Assembly (NCBI RefSeq): GCF_004349215.1
Contig: NZ_SMKU01000062.1
Span: 1 to 35,151, forward strand
Length of the DNA stretch: 35,151 bases
Source: Actinomadura rubrisoli
Lineage (GTDB): Bacteria > Actinomycetota > Actinomycetes > Streptosporangiales > Streptosporangiaceae
Direction: 5' to 3'
How positions within the stretch are numbered: the stretch's first letter is position 1; the number at the start of each line of letters is the position of its first letter. Of the stretch, positions 1-7,772 are shown piece by piece. The notes under the pieces were generated by a model. It was given only the letters and a program-made list of their open reading frames with translations, searched no databases and was not told the DNA's origin. Made by a program: the position numbers and the translations under genes.

Positions 1-32
1 GTTCGCGCCGGCCCGCCCGTGCCGGCGCGAAC
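1..32. terminator. Perfect 12-bp inverted repeat, likely terminator hairpin
   Basis: GTTCGCGCCGGC at 1-12 is exactly complementary to GCCGGCGCGAAC at 21-32, around an 8-base loop. There is no T-tract, which is common for hairpin terminators in high-GC actinomycetes. It probably ends a gene lying left of the window. The 20 bases after it, up to the repeat at 54, show no gene that can be supported. Confidence 0.5.
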
Positions 33-53
33 CGGCCCCTCGACGGCGGCTGA

Positions 54-128
54 CTAGGGCGTTTCTTATGGGTCTTGTTTCACCGTGAGCGACGCGCACA
101 GAATGTCGATCCATAAGAAGCGCCCTAG
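54..128. repeat. MITE-like palindromic element, copy 1 (75 bp)
   Basis: The element is bounded by CTAG at both ends. Its terminal inverted repeats are CTAGGGCGTTTCTTATGG on the left and, read inward, CTAGGGCGCTTCTTATGG on the right, with one mismatch in 18. A related 65-bp element lies at 7773-7837 in the opposite relative orientation; its centre also aligns (GCGTCGCGCACCAGAAC against GCGACGCGCACAGAAT). Two elements sharing ends, centre and CTAG boundaries indicate a mobile, non-coding repeat, probably the joined ends of a larger insertion sequence (inference). The right-hand CTAG supplies the stop codon of the neighbouring minus-strand oxidoreductase. A secondary role as a bidirectional terminator is possible. 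Confidence 0.7.
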
Positions 129-997
129 AGGGCGGGCGGGCCCTGTTCGACGCGGCGGAGCACGGGCGCGAGCTTGTCGAAGTCCGGGCCGTCGATGTGC
201 AGCCGCTCGTCCCACCAGGTGGCGCCCGCGTCGAGCAGCGGCCCGATCAGGTCGCGCGCCTCGGCGGTGCCGGACGGGCTGACGCCCCCGACGACGATCT
301 CGAACGGCCTGTCACCGGGCGCGCCGGAGGCGTCGCGGTGCCGGTGGACGTAGGCGGCCAGGTCGCGGACCTGGTCGGCGGGCGGGGCATGCCCGTGCGA
401 ACCGTCGCCGAACAGCGGGACCGCACCGTCCCAGCGGGCAGCCCGGCGCATCGGCCGCCGGTTCGGCCAGAATCCGGCGATCCAGACGGGCGGACGGGGG
501 CGCTGCACCGTGGCGGGCAGCAGGGCGACGTCCTCGACCTGGTAGTGCGTGCCCTGGTGGGTCACCGGCTCGCCGGACCAGTAGCGGTCGAGCAGGCCCA
601 GTCCCTCATCCAGGCGTTCGGCGAGCACGACCGGATCGGTCGGCTCCCCGAAACTGCCGTACTCGTCCCTGACCGGCCCGCCCAGCCCCGCGCCGAAGAC
701 GACGCGTCCCTCGCTGATCGCGTCCAGGGTGGCCACCTGCCGGGCGAGCTGCTGCGGACGGCGCCGGGGGACCGGGGTGACCAGGGTGCCGAGCCTGATC
801 CGGCTGGTCGCCAGCGCGGCGGCCGTCAGCAGCATCCAGGGATCCCCGAAGGTCCGGCGGTCGTGTTTGTCGTACACGACGTGGTCCCAGACGAACAGGG
901 CGTCCCATCCGGCCCGCTCGGCGGACGAGGCGACCTCGGCCACGGTCCGGGCGTCGGCGAAGTCTCCGAAATTCGGGATGTTGATCGAGAAGCGCAT
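125..997 (-). CDS. LLM-class F420-dependent oxidoreductase
   Basis: This is a flavin/F420-dependent oxidoreductase of the bacterial luciferase-like monooxygenase superfamily, a TIM barrel of about 290 residues. Family features are the opening MRFSINIPNFGDF, the SAERAGWDALFVWDH segment, RIRLGTLVTPVPRRRP, and the SEGRVVFGAGLG segment, where F420-type members bind the deazaflavin phosphate. The substrate is unknown. I chose the ATG at 997 because it gives the normal family N-terminus; a GTG at 1021 in the same frame would add eight residues, and neither has a convincing ribosome binding site. The gene lies 127 bases downstream of the Clp ATPase on the same strand. The final residues are GPPAL and the TAG stop falls inside the terminal CTAG of the repeat at 54-128, so the natural C-terminus may have been replaced. 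Confidence 0.85.
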   Translation of the reverse strand: MRFSINIPNFGDFADARTVAEVASSAERAGWDALFVWDHVVYDKHDRRTFGDPWMLLTAAALATSRIRLGTLVTPVPRRRPQQLARQVATLDAISEGRVVFGAGLGGPVRDEYGSFGEPTDPVVLAERLDEGLGLLDRYWSGEPVTHQGTHYQVEDVALLPATVQRPRPPVWIAGFWPNRRPMRRAARWDGAVPLFGDGSHGHAPPADQVRDLAAYVHRHRDASGAPGDRPFEIVVGGVSPSGTAEARDLIGPLLDAGATWWDERLHIDGPDFDKLAPVLRRVEQGPPAL

Positions 998-1055
998 GAC
1001 GCCATGCTGCGTCGCCGTCACGGCGACGGCAATCCGTTTTGCGGCCGAATGTCCG

Positions 1056-1100
1056 GCGTCCGGACGAGCGGCGCCAGGACGAGCGGCGTCCGGACGGGGC
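1056..1100. repeat. Three imperfect 15-bp tandem repeats
   Basis: The units are GCGTCCGGACGAGCG, GCGCCAGGACGAGCG and GCGTCCGGACGGGGC, in the 127-base gap between the Clp ATPase stop and the oxidoreductase start. TCCGGA in units 1 and 3 is palindromic. No protein or regulatory role can be assigned. Confidence 0.6.
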
Positions 1101-1124
1101 GCGTCCGCCGCGGGACGGGCCGGC

Positions 1125-3665
1125 TCACGTTCGGATGACGGACTCAGAGGCGCTCTGGGGGGTGGAGGCGTGGAACACGAGGCCGCCGTCCGCGGCGGCG
1201 ACCTCGACGTGCTGGCCGCTTTGCAGGTCGCCCGAGAGCAGGAGGTCCGACAGGCGGTCGTCCACCTCGCGCTGGATCGTGCGGCGCAGCGGACGGGCGC
1301 CGAACTCGGGCTGGTAGCCGCGCTGGGCGAGCCAGTCGACCGCCTCGGTGGTGAACGACACGGTGACGCCCTGGGCGCGCAGCCGGCGGCGGGTCTCGTC
1401 CAGGAGGAGGTCGGTGATCTGGCGGAGCTGCCCGGCCTCCAGCCGCCGGAAGACGATGATCTCGTCGATGCGGTTGAGGAACTCGGGACGGAACGACTCG
1501 CGCAGCCGGCGCATGATCCGGTCGCTGAGCGCGGTGTCCCGGCCGGTGTCGCCGACCGAGCCGAAGCCGATCTCGGCCTGGCCGGTGATCAGCTCGGAGC
1601 CGAGGTTGCTGGTCATGATGACCACGGTGTTGCGGAAGTCGACGGTGCGGCCCTGCGCGTCGGTGAGCCGCCCGTCGTCCAGGAGCTGGAGCAGCACGTT
1701 GAAGACGTCCTGGTGGGCCTTCTCGATCTCGTCCAGCAGGATCACCGAGTACGGCCGGCGCCGGACCGCCTCGGTCAGCTGACCGGCCTCGTCGTAGCCG
1801 ACGTATCCGGGGGGCGCCCCCATGAGGCGGCTCACCGTGTGCCGCTCCTGGAACTCGCTCATGTCGAAGCGGATCATGCGGTCGCGGCTGCCGAACAGCG
1901 CCTCGGCGAGGGCCTTCGCCAGCTCCGTCTTGCCGACGCCGGTCGGGCCGAGGAACAGGAACCCGCCGATCGGACGGTCCGGGTCGCCCATGCCCGCGCG
2001 GGAGCGCCGGACGGCCCGCGCCACCGCCGCCACCGCGTCCTCCTGCCCGATGACGTGCTCGTGCAGGTGCTCTTCGAGCTGGGTCAGCCGCTCCCGCTCC
2101 GCCTGGGTGAGCTGGGTGACCGGGACGCCGGAGATCCGGGACACCACCTCGGCGATGTCCTCGGTCGTGACCTCGGGCACGGCCACGGGGGCGTCGTCGT
2201 CACGGGCCGCGTCCAGGTCGGACTCCAGGCGGCCGATCTCGTCGCGCAGCTCGCACGCCTTCTCGTAGTCCTCGTCGGCGACGGCCTGGTCCTTCTCCCG
2301 GCGCCGCCGGTCCAGGCGCTCCTCCAGGCCGCGCCGCCCGCCGTCCCGCCTGCCCGAGCGCAGCCGGACGCGGGCGCCCGCCTGGTCGATCAGGTCGATG
2401 GCCTTGTCGGGCAGGAACCGGTCGGTGAGGTAGCGGCTGGACAGGTCCACCGCCGCCACCAGGGCCTCGTCGGCGAACCGCACCTGGTGGTGGGCCTCGT
2501 AGCGGTCCCGGAGGCCGCGCAGGATCTCGATGCTGTCGTCGGCGCTCGGCTCGGGCACCAGGATGGGCTGGAACCGGCGTTCCAGCGCGGCGTCCTTCTC
2601 GATGTCGCGGCGGTACTCATCGATGGTCGTCGCGCCGACCACGTGCAGCTCGCCGCGGGCCAGCGCGGGCTTGAGCATGTTGCCCGCGGTCATCGAGCCC
2701 TCCGCGCCGCCCGCGCCCACCAGCGTGTGGATCTCGTCGATGAACACCACCAGCTCGTCGGCGTGCTCGCGGATCTCGTCCACGACCTTCTTCAGGCGCT
2801 CCTCGAAGTCGCCCCGGTAGCGGGTCCCGGCGACGACGCCGGACAGGTCGAGCTGGACGAGCCGCGTGCCGCGCAGCGTGTCCGGGACGTCGTCGTCCAC
2901 GATCCGCTGCGCGAGCCCCTCGGCGATCGCCGTCTTGCCCACGCCCGGGTCGCCGATCAGCACCGGGTTGTTCTTGGTGCGCCGCGACAGCACCTCGATC
3001 GTCTGCTCGATCTCCTCCTCGCGGCCGATCACGGGGTCGATCCGGCCCTCGCGGGCGAGCGCGGTCAGGTCGCGGCCGAACTCGTCCAGCGTGGGCGTGC
3101 TGGACGGCTGCGCCCCGCCCGGGCCGCCGCCGCTCGGGGGCTGCCCGCCGCCGTTCGCCGCCGACTGCAGCGTGTCCGGTGTCACGTGCGCGGCGTCCAG
3201 GATCCGGCCCGCGCTGGAGCCGCGGTCGAGCGCCAGCGCGAACAGCAGGTGCTCGGGCCCGATATAGGACGACCCGAGGGCGCGCGAGACCTGGTGCGAG
3301 TCGAGCAGCGCGCGCTTCGCGGAGGGCGTCAGCTCGGGCGGGATGTCGCGCGGCTCGCCCCGCCGGGCGTGGGCCTCGATCTCGTCCCGGATCGCGTCCG
3401 GATCGGCTCCGGCCCGCACCATCCACTGCCGCGTGCCCTGCTGCCGCGTCGCCGCCCACAGCAGGTGGTCGGTGTCGAGGTCGGTGCTCCCCCACTGGGC
3501 CGCCTGCGTCGCCGCGTCCCGGAACATCTCGCGCGCGGGCTCGCTCATGAGCCGCGCGAGGCTGATCCGCTCCACCGGACGGCGGTGCGCCCTCGCCCCG
3601 AAGAAGCGGGCGAGCATCTCTTCGAACGGGTCCATGTCACCGGCTCCGTACCAACCCGCGGTCAT
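1125..3665 (-). CDS. ClpC-like ATP-dependent unfoldase (Clp ATP-binding subunit)
   Basis: This 846-residue Hsp100 AAA+ unfoldase is expected to unfold cytoplasmic proteins, alone or feeding a ClpP protease. The order is a double Clp-N region at about 35-165, a Gly/Pro/Ser linker at 170-190, then AAA-1 with Walker A GDPGVGKT (238-245) and Walker B VVFIDE (306-311). A short middle region with a UVR-like helix (DYEKACELRDEIGRLESDL, about 466-484) follows, as in ClpC rather than ClpB. AAA-2 has Walker A GPTGVGKT (573-580), pore loop GYVG (620-623) and Walker B VILLDE (641-646). AEIGFG (697-702) resembles the IGF/LGF ClpP-docking loop. The start at 3665 is supported by GAGGAGG seven bases upstream. 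Its N-terminus (MTAGWYGAGDMDPFEEM) differs from the housekeeping ClpC, so this is probably a second paralogue. I saw no CIRCE or HAIR heat-shock operator upstream. Confidence 0.92.
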   Translation of the reverse strand: MTAGWYGAGDMDPFEEMLARFFGARAHRRPVERISLARLMSEPAREMFRDAATQAAQWGSTDLDTDHLLWAATRQQGTRQWMVRAGADPDAIRDEIEAHARRGEPRDIPPELTPSAKRALLDSHQVSRALGSSYIGPEHLLFALALDRGSSAGRILDAAHVTPDTLQSAANGGGQPPSGGGPGGAQPSSTPTLDEFGRDLTALAREGRIDPVIGREEEIEQTIEVLSRRTKNNPVLIGDPGVGKTAIAEGLAQRIVDDDVPDTLRGTRLVQLDLSGVVAGTRYRGDFEERLKKVVDEIREHADELVVFIDEIHTLVGAGGAEGSMTAGNMLKPALARGELHVVGATTIDEYRRDIEKDAALERRFQPILVPEPSADDSIEILRGLRDRYEAHHQVRFADEALVAAVDLSSRYLTDRFLPDKAIDLIDQAGARVRLRSGRRDGGRRGLEERLDRRRREKDQAVADEDYEKACELRDEIGRLESDLDAARDDDAPVAVPEVTTEDIAEVVSRISGVPVTQLTQAERERLTQLEEHLHEHVIGQEDAVAAVARAVRRSRAGMGDPDRPIGGFLFLGPTGVGKTELAKALAEALFGSRDRMIRFDMSEFQERHTVSRLMGAPPGYVGYDEAGQLTEAVRRRPYSVILLDEIEKAHQDVFNVLLQLLDDGRLTDAQGRTVDFRNTVVIMTSNLGSELITGQAEIGFGSVGDTGRDTALSDRIMRRLRESFRPEFLNRIDEIIVFRRLEAGQLRQITDLLLDETRRRLRAQGVTVSFTTEAVDWLAQRGYQPEFGARPLRRTIQREVDDRLSDLLLSGDLQSGQHVEVAAADGGLVFHASTPQSASESVIRT

Positions 3666-3769
3666 CGTCGAACCTCCTCGTCGGGGGGCGATCGGGGGCG
3701 GACCGCGTGCGGCGCCGACGAACCGCCCGGTCGAGACGCGCGGGCACCATGCGGGCGGCCCGCACCCCC

Positions 3770-3885
3770 GTCCCCGTTCGCCGCTCTGGTCATCGCGACG
3801 GTCAGGGTCGTGCCCATCGGAACACGCGCGTCCCCGTTCGCCGCTCCGGTCATCGCGACGTCAGGGTCGTGCCCACCCGAATGAG
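3770..3885. repeat. 60-bp tandem duplication between clp and the STAS gene
   Basis: A unit beginning GTCCCCGTTCGCCGCT at 3770 recurs at 3830. The shared stretch includes TCATCGCGAC and GTCAGGGTCGTGCCCA, with one base missing in copy 2. It lies in the 522-base divergent gap 3666-4187, within 220 bases of the Clp start, so it may duplicate a regulator site. The rest of the gap holds the hairpin at 4018-4035 and no convincing gene. Confidence 0.75.
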
Positions 3886-4017
3886 CCGGAAACCCGCTGG
3901 TCCGAGGCACCGGCCGCGGTACCCGCACGCGAGGGCGGGAGGGCGTAGACTCAGGGCGCGAGCGAGGGGTTCTCGATGCGGGTAACCAAGCCTGCGTCCC
4001 CCTGGCTCCCACGACAT

Positions 4018-4035
4018 GGTCTCCTTCGGGAGGCC
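4018..4035 (+). other. UUCG tetraloop hairpin upstream of STAS gene
   Basis: GGTCTCC-TTCG-GGAGGCC forms a seven-pair stem with one G-U pair and the stable UUCG loop. It sits about 150 bases before the STAS start. It could be a leader structure or terminate leftover transcription; there is no T-tract. Confidence 0.4.
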
Positions 4036-4187
4036 CAGACAGGTCCGGCGCCCATGCCGCCGCAGTACCGGTTCGTCCGAACGCGGGTGAGTCCTCCCCG
4101 CGCCTCGGCCAGGACGAACACGCGCGCATGGCCTGACGCCCGCCGCCTTCGGCCTGCCATTCTCAGACTCTGGATCGGAGATCCGGC

Positions 4188-4574
4188 ATGTTCACCATCG
4201 ACACCTCACCGCACGGGGCCTGGCTGAGCCGCGAACGGACGCCCGAGCACACCCTCGTCGCCGTCCACGGCGAACTCGACATCGCCACCGCCCCGTTCCT
4301 GCGCGAGCGGCTGCACACCGTCCTGGAGGACCCGGGCCCCCTGGTGGTCCTCGACCTTTCCGGCGTGACGTTCTGCGACGCGTCCGGGCTGGCCCTGCTC
4401 GTCGGGGCGCGCCGCCGGGCGCAATCGCGCGGCGCCGCCGTCGTCCTCGCCGCCCCCCGCCCCCACCTGGAGAAGATGCTGCACGTCACCGGGCTGCATC
4501 GGGCCTTCACCATCCGGAGCACCGTCGGCGGCGCGCTGCTCTCCGGCCCCAGCGGTCGATCGGCCGCGGCCTGA
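4188..4574 (+). CDS. STAS-domain anti-sigma-factor antagonist
   Basis: This 128-residue single STAS domain belongs to the SpoIIAA/RsbV class. Such proteins bind an anti-sigma kinase and are switched off by phosphorylation of one serine. The core reads HTLVAVHGELDIATAPFLRERL, then PLVVLDLSGVTFCDASGLALL. Ser66 in the CDASGL motif is the expected phosphorylation site. The start ATG follows GGAG about 11 bases upstream. The GAF protein begins 42 bases downstream on the same strand, so the two are probably co-transcribed and form part of a partner-switching pathway (inference). Its kinase partner is not adjacent; an RsbW-like ATPase exists at 32149-32670, but no link can be shown. Confidence 0.9.
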   Translation: MFTIDTSPHGAWLSRERTPEHTLVAVHGELDIATAPFLRERLHTVLEDPGPLVVLDLSGVTFCDASGLALLVGARRRAQSRGAAVVLAAPRPHLEKMLHVTGLHRAFTIRSTVGGALLSGPSGRSAAA

Positions 4575-4616
4575 ACGCGCCGGAGCCCGGCCCATGGCCA
4601 GAACGGAGCCGGTGAC

Positions 4617-5273
4617 ATGGACCCGGTCGAGGAGATACGGGATGACGAGATGACCGAGGACGAAGTCCCGACGATCACATGGCGGCCCGCGGGGCCCCAG
4701 CGCGCCGCGGAGGACCGCCACCGCCTCGACGCGTCGCTTGAGGTGATGGCGGCCGTCCTGAACGGGACGGGCCTGACGGAGGCGCTCGTCCTGGTGGCGA
4801 CGCGCGCCCGGTCGCTGGCGCGCGCCTCGCTGGCGTTCGTCGCGCTGCCCGCCGAGGACACCAGCACCCTGCGGATCGACATCGCCGTCGGCGCCGAGGG
4901 CGACCGGATCCGCGGCCTGACGGTCCGCCGGGGCCGCTCGATGATCGGCCGGGCGTTCAGCTCCCGGCGGGCGCTGTCGTCGCGGATCGCCGTGGACCAG
5001 GCGCTCAGCGAGCTGCCGGCCGGGCCGATCCTGCTGCTGCCGCTGGAGACCGGAGAGGCCGTCCGCGGAGTGCTGGCCGTCGTGGGACGTCCGGGCGCGG
5101 CGCCGTTCACCACCGCGACGGCGCGGGAGCTGCTGCTGTTCGCCGACATGTCGGCCCGGCTGATCGAGCTGTCCGAGGAACGGCGCGCGACCGACCCGGG
5201 CCTGCCGTCGTTCAACGCCCCCGAGGGCCCGGCCCTCCGAGTCCTGCGTCCGCAGCGTTCCGCGGAGACGTGA
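4617..5273 (+). CDS. GAF-domain protein
   Basis: This 218-residue soluble protein has one GAF domain at about 38-185. Seen features are the helix LDASLEVMAAVLNGTGLTEAL, the strand ASLAFVALPAEDTSTLRIDIAVG, and PILLLPLETGEAVRGVLAVVGRP, followed by the closing helix ATARELLLFADMSARLIELSEE. GAF domains of this kind precede histidine kinase or PP2C modules in actinomycete stress sensors. Here no catalytic domain follows; the last 30 residues are low complexity. It may sense a ligand or redox state for the STAS partner upstream (inference). The ATG at 4617 follows GGAG nine bases upstream; the ligand is unknown. Confidence 0.82.
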   Translation: MDPVEEIRDDEMTEDEVPTITWRPAGPQRAAEDRHRLDASLEVMAAVLNGTGLTEALVLVATRARSLARASLAFVALPAEDTSTLRIDIAVGAEGDRIRGLTVRRGRSMIGRAFSSRRALSSRIAVDQALSELPAGPILLLPLETGEAVRGVLAVVGRPGAAPFTTATARELLLFADMSARLIELSEERRATDPGLPSFNAPEGPALRVLRPQRSAET

Positions 5274-5339
5274 TCCGGTAAGCCGGGCGGGGCGGCGCCC
5301 AGTCCGTGGCAGCGGACGTGGGGCTGGTTCGGCGGGGTC

Positions 5340-5567
5340 TCAGAGTTTGAAGAGCTTGGCGTACGGGGCTGTGATCCTGACCTTCCGCTCACCGAAGTCG
5401 ACGAGCACGGCGTAGCCGCCCTCGACCTCGATGACGCGGCCCAGGCCGTACTTGTCGTGCGTGACCTGGTCCTCCAGCACGAACTCCTTGGCAGGCGGAG
5501 CGGGAGGCGGCGGCTTGAAGGGACTGGTGGGCAGATGTCGCCGGCGAGCGGCTCGGGAGGGTTTCAT
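5340..5567 (-). CDS. Small Tudor-like (UvrD/PcrA C-terminal type) conserved protein
   Basis: This 75-residue protein has a basic N-terminus (MKPSRAARRRHLPTSPFKP), a proline-rich linker and a compact beta domain, EFVLEDQVTHDKYGLGRVIE followed by YAVLVDFGERKVRITAPYAKLFKL. The V.H.KYGLGRV....V.V.FG..K pattern resembles the Tudor-like tail of UvrD/PcrA helicases, which contacts RNA polymerase, so a nucleic-acid or polymerase contact is possible (inference). An ATG at 5570 gives one extra Met. Neither start has a Shine-Dalgarno, and CATACT lies just upstream, so the mRNA may be leaderless or nearly so. It converges with the GAF gene and diverges from the cold-shock gene. Confidence 0.75.
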   Translation of the reverse strand: MKPSRAARRRHLPTSPFKPPPPAPPAKEFVLEDQVTHDKYGLGRVIEVEGGYAVLVDFGERKVRITAPYAKLFKL

Positions 5568-5663
5568 CATCGCCAGTATGCGCCCACGCGAGGCATGATG
5601 GGGGGTTCTTCTGCTCCTGATCTGGAACTTTGCCTGGCAGGATCGCCCGCGGGACCCTGAAAC

Positions 5664-5693
5664 TGGTGTGACGCCGGGACCCTGTGATACGCT
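5664..5693 (+). promoter_or_regulatory. Candidate extended -10 promoter for the cold-shock gene
   Basis: TGATACGCT at 5685-5693 matches an extended -10 (TGN followed by TACGCT), with a weak GTGTGA-like -35 about 16-17 bases upstream. Transcription would begin near 5700, giving a leader of about 145 bases before the cold-shock gene. CGGGACCCTG occurs twice just upstream (about 5650 and 5675). Confidence 0.4.
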
Positions 5694-5725
5694 GACATCA
5701 GTTGCGGTTCCCATAGACACTTGTG

Positions 5726-5760
5726 TGCGCCTGCCGGTTCCAACCTAGGGCGCATTTTTT
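5726..5760 (+). terminator. Intrinsic terminator or attenuator in the cold-shock leader
   Basis: TGCGCC (5726-5731) pairs with GGCGCA (5749-5754), with GGT/ACC extending the inside, followed at once by six T residues and then GTTGTT. A U-run is rare in such a GC-rich genome. It lies downstream of the candidate promoter and 85 bases before the cold-shock start, so it may be a leader attenuator. Alternatively it ends transcription coming from elsewhere. Confidence 0.55.
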
Positions 5761-5845
5761 GTTGTTCGGATCTTCCGGATGGGCGGTCGCGGCATCCTCG
5801 GTCCCACAAGGTGTGGGATCGGGACCGAGCCAGAAGGAGATCAAC

Positions 5846-6049
5846 ATGGCCACCGGTACCGTCAAGTGGTTCAACGCCGAAAAGGGCTTCGGCTTCATCG
5901 AGCAGGACGGCGGCGGCGCCGACGTCTTCGCCCACTACTCCAACATCGCGGCCCAGGGCTTCCGTGAGCTCCAGGAGGGCCAGAAGGTGTCGTTCGACGT
6001 CACGCAGGGCCAGAAGGGCCTGCAGGCGGAGAACATCGTTCCCGCCTGA
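5846..6049 (+). CDS. Cold-shock protein, CspA family
   Basis: This 67-residue single cold-shock domain is an OB-fold RNA/ssDNA chaperone, typically abundant and needed at low temperature or during growth. The RNP1-type motif KGFGFI (residues 13-18) and RNP2-type DVFAHY (26-31) are intact, as is the opening MATGTVKWFNAEKG. The start ATG at 5846 follows AGAAGGAGAT; longer upstream frames are not needed. The long leader with a terminator-like hairpin suggests post-transcriptional control. A strong hairpin terminator follows at 6146-6183, so it is probably a single-gene unit. Confidence 0.97.
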   Translation: MATGTVKWFNAEKGFGFIEQDGGGADVFAHYSNIAAQGFRELQEGQKVSFDVTQGQKGLQAENIVPA

Positions 6050-6145
6050 TCGTCGACAACGTCTCACCGTCGACAGCGCGGCGGGCAGCCCCCGGGTCGC
6101 CCGCCGCGCGCCGACCGCCCATCGCGCTCCAGGGCGTGCTGGGCG

Positions 6146-6183
6146 AGGCCGCCTGCGGCTCCCGCCGCCGGCGGCCTTTGTTT
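6146..6183 (+). terminator. Terminator after the cold-shock gene
   Basis: AGGCCGCC (6146-6153) pairs perfectly with GGCGGCCT (6170-6177), followed by TTGTTT. It lies 97 bases after the cold-shock stop and 150 bases before the helicase. The rest of the 283-base gap shows no gene. Confidence 0.65.
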
Positions 6184-6332
6184 CCCCACGACTTTTCCCT
6201 TCGACCAGCGGCGACCATGCCGCCCGTCGTCTCCCGGTTCGTTCTTGAGAATTCTTCGCCCGGCCCCCGAGCCGTTCGGTCCTGCGCAGCGGAGCACTCC
6301 TCGACACGTGCCAATTCCGAGGAAGGCTCTCC

Positions 6333-7742
6333 ATGCCCCGTACTGCCCAATCGCCCGACCGCAGGCGCTCGTCCCGGCCCCGCGCCGGCGCGGCACACCG
6401 CCGTCCGGCGACCCGGCAGCGGCCCGACGGCGAGTTCGCTCCCCCGCAGGGATCGACGCCGGCACTGCCCCCCATCGCGTCGTTCTCCGAACTCGCGATG
6501 CCCGCGGGCCTGCTGACCACCCTGGAGCGCCAGGGTGTGACGGCCCCGTTCCCCATCCAGGCCGCCACCCTGCCGAACACCCTCGCCGGCCGTGACGTCC
6601 TCGGCCGCGGCCGCACCGGCTCCGGCAAGACCCTCGCCTTCGGCCTCGGCCTGCTCGCCCGCACCGCCGGACGGCGCGCCGAGCCCCGCCGCCCCCTGGC
6701 CCTGGTCCTCGTCCCCACGCGCGAGCTCGCCCAGCAGGTCACCGACGCCCTCACCCCCTACGCGGACGCCGTGAACCTGCGCGCGACCACCGTCGTCGGC
6801 GGCATGTCCCTCGGCCGCCAGGCGAACGCGCTGCGCCGCGGCGCCGAGGTCCTGATCGCCACGCCCGGCCGCCTCGCCGACCTGATCGACCGCGGCGACT
6901 GCATGCTCGACCGGGTCGCGATCACCGTCCTGGACGAGGCCGACCAGATGACCGACATGGGCTTCCTGCCCCAGGTCACCCAGCTGCTCGACCTCACCCC
7001 GCCCGGCGGGCAGCGGATGCTGTTCTCCGCGACGCTGGACCGCAACATCGACCAGCTCGTCCGCCGGTTCCTCAGCGACCCGGTGACGCACTCGGTCGAC
7101 CCGTCCGCCGGGGCGGTCACCGCCATGGAGCACCACGTCCTGCACGTCAGCGACACCGACAAGCAGGAGACGACGGCGCACATCGCCGCCCGCGACGGCC
7201 GCGTCCTCATGTTCGTCGGGATGAAGCACGCCGCCGACCGGCTCGTCCGCAAGCTGGCGTCCCGCGGCGTCCGCGCCGGCGCGCTCCACGGCGGCAAGTC
7301 CCAGTCGCAGCGCAACCGCACCCTGGAGAACTTCCGCACCGGGGACGTCACCGTGCTGGTCGCCACCAACGTCGCCGCCCGCGGCATCCACATCGACGAC
7401 CTCGACCTGGTCGTCAACGTCGACCCCCCGGCCGACCACAAGGACTACCTCCACCGCGGCGGCCGCACCGCCCGCGCCGGGCAGGCCGGGACCGTGGTCA
7501 CCCTCGTCACCCCCTCGCAGCGCCGCGAGATGGCCGGCCTGATGGACAAGGCCGGCATCACGCCGAACGCGGCGTCCGTCCGTCCGGGCGACGGCGAGCT
7601 GGCCCGGATCACCGGCGCCCGCGCCCCGTCCGACCAGCCCATCGCCCCGGTACGGCGCGAGACCCCCAACGCCCGCAGGGGCCCTCAGAACGCCCCCTCC
7701 AAGCGCCGGTCGCGCCGAGGCTCGTCCACCCGCAACAGCTGA
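6333..7742 (+). CDS. DEAD-box RNA helicase
   Basis: This 469-residue ATP-dependent RNA helicase is likely to remodel structured RNA, and suits its place after a cold-shock gene. Motifs in order are the Q motif GVTAPFPIQ (about 68-76), motif I RTGSGKT (94-100), Ia PTRELAQQ (128-135), Ib TPGR (177-180), II DEAD (201-204) and III SAT (232-234). The C-terminal RecA domain contains VLVATNVAARGIHI and HRGGRTARAG. The first 45 residues are basic and disordered, and the tail (RRGPQNAPSKRRSRRGSS) is also basic, likely giving non-specific RNA binding. The ATG at 6333 follows GAGGAAGG. The stop lies 30 bases before the palindromic repeat at 7773. Confidence 0.95.
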   Translation: MPRTAQSPDRRRSSRPRAGAAHRRPATRQRPDGEFAPPQGSTPALPPIASFSELAMPAGLLTTLERQGVTAPFPIQAATLPNTLAGRDVLGRGRTGSGKTLAFGLGLLARTAGRRAEPRRPLALVLVPTRELAQQVTDALTPYADAVNLRATTVVGGMSLGRQANALRRGAEVLIATPGRLADLIDRGDCMLDRVAITVLDEADQMTDMGFLPQVTQLLDLTPPGGQRMLFSATLDRNIDQLVRRFLSDPVTHSVDPSAGAVTAMEHHVLHVSDTDKQETTAHIAARDGRVLMFVGMKHAADRLVRKLASRGVRAGALHGGKSQSQRNRTLENFRTGDVTVLVATNVAARGIHIDDLDLVVNVDPPADHKDYLHRGGRTARAGQAGTVVTLVTPSQRREMAGLMDKAGITPNAASVRPGDGELARITGARAPSDQPIAPVRRETPNARRGPQNAPSKRRSRRGSSTRNS

Positions 7743-7772
7743 CCCGCCGCCCAAGCGGGGGCGCCGTTGTCC

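Noticed and set aside
1..53. Possible 3' end of a plus-strand gene ending TGA at 51-53
   Set aside because: The frame runs through the perfect hairpin and is too short to judge; the hairpin reading is stronger.
729..3884. Long plus-strand open frame opposite the Clp ATPase
   Set aside because: It is an antisense shadow: composition is low complexity (many Arg, Ala, Gly, Asp and Val) with no domain, while the minus strand carries a complete Clp protein with a strong ribosome binding site.
3666..4187. CIRCE or HAIR heat-shock operator, or a gene, upstream of clp
   Set aside because: No TTAGCACTC/GAGTGCTAA or CTTGAGT/ACTCAAG arms were found, and no frame shows a credible protein.
5723..5845. 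Upstream in-frame extension of the cold-shock protein
   Set aside because: The domain starts exactly at MATGTVKWF with AGAAGGAGAT before it; the extension crosses the terminator-like hairpin.
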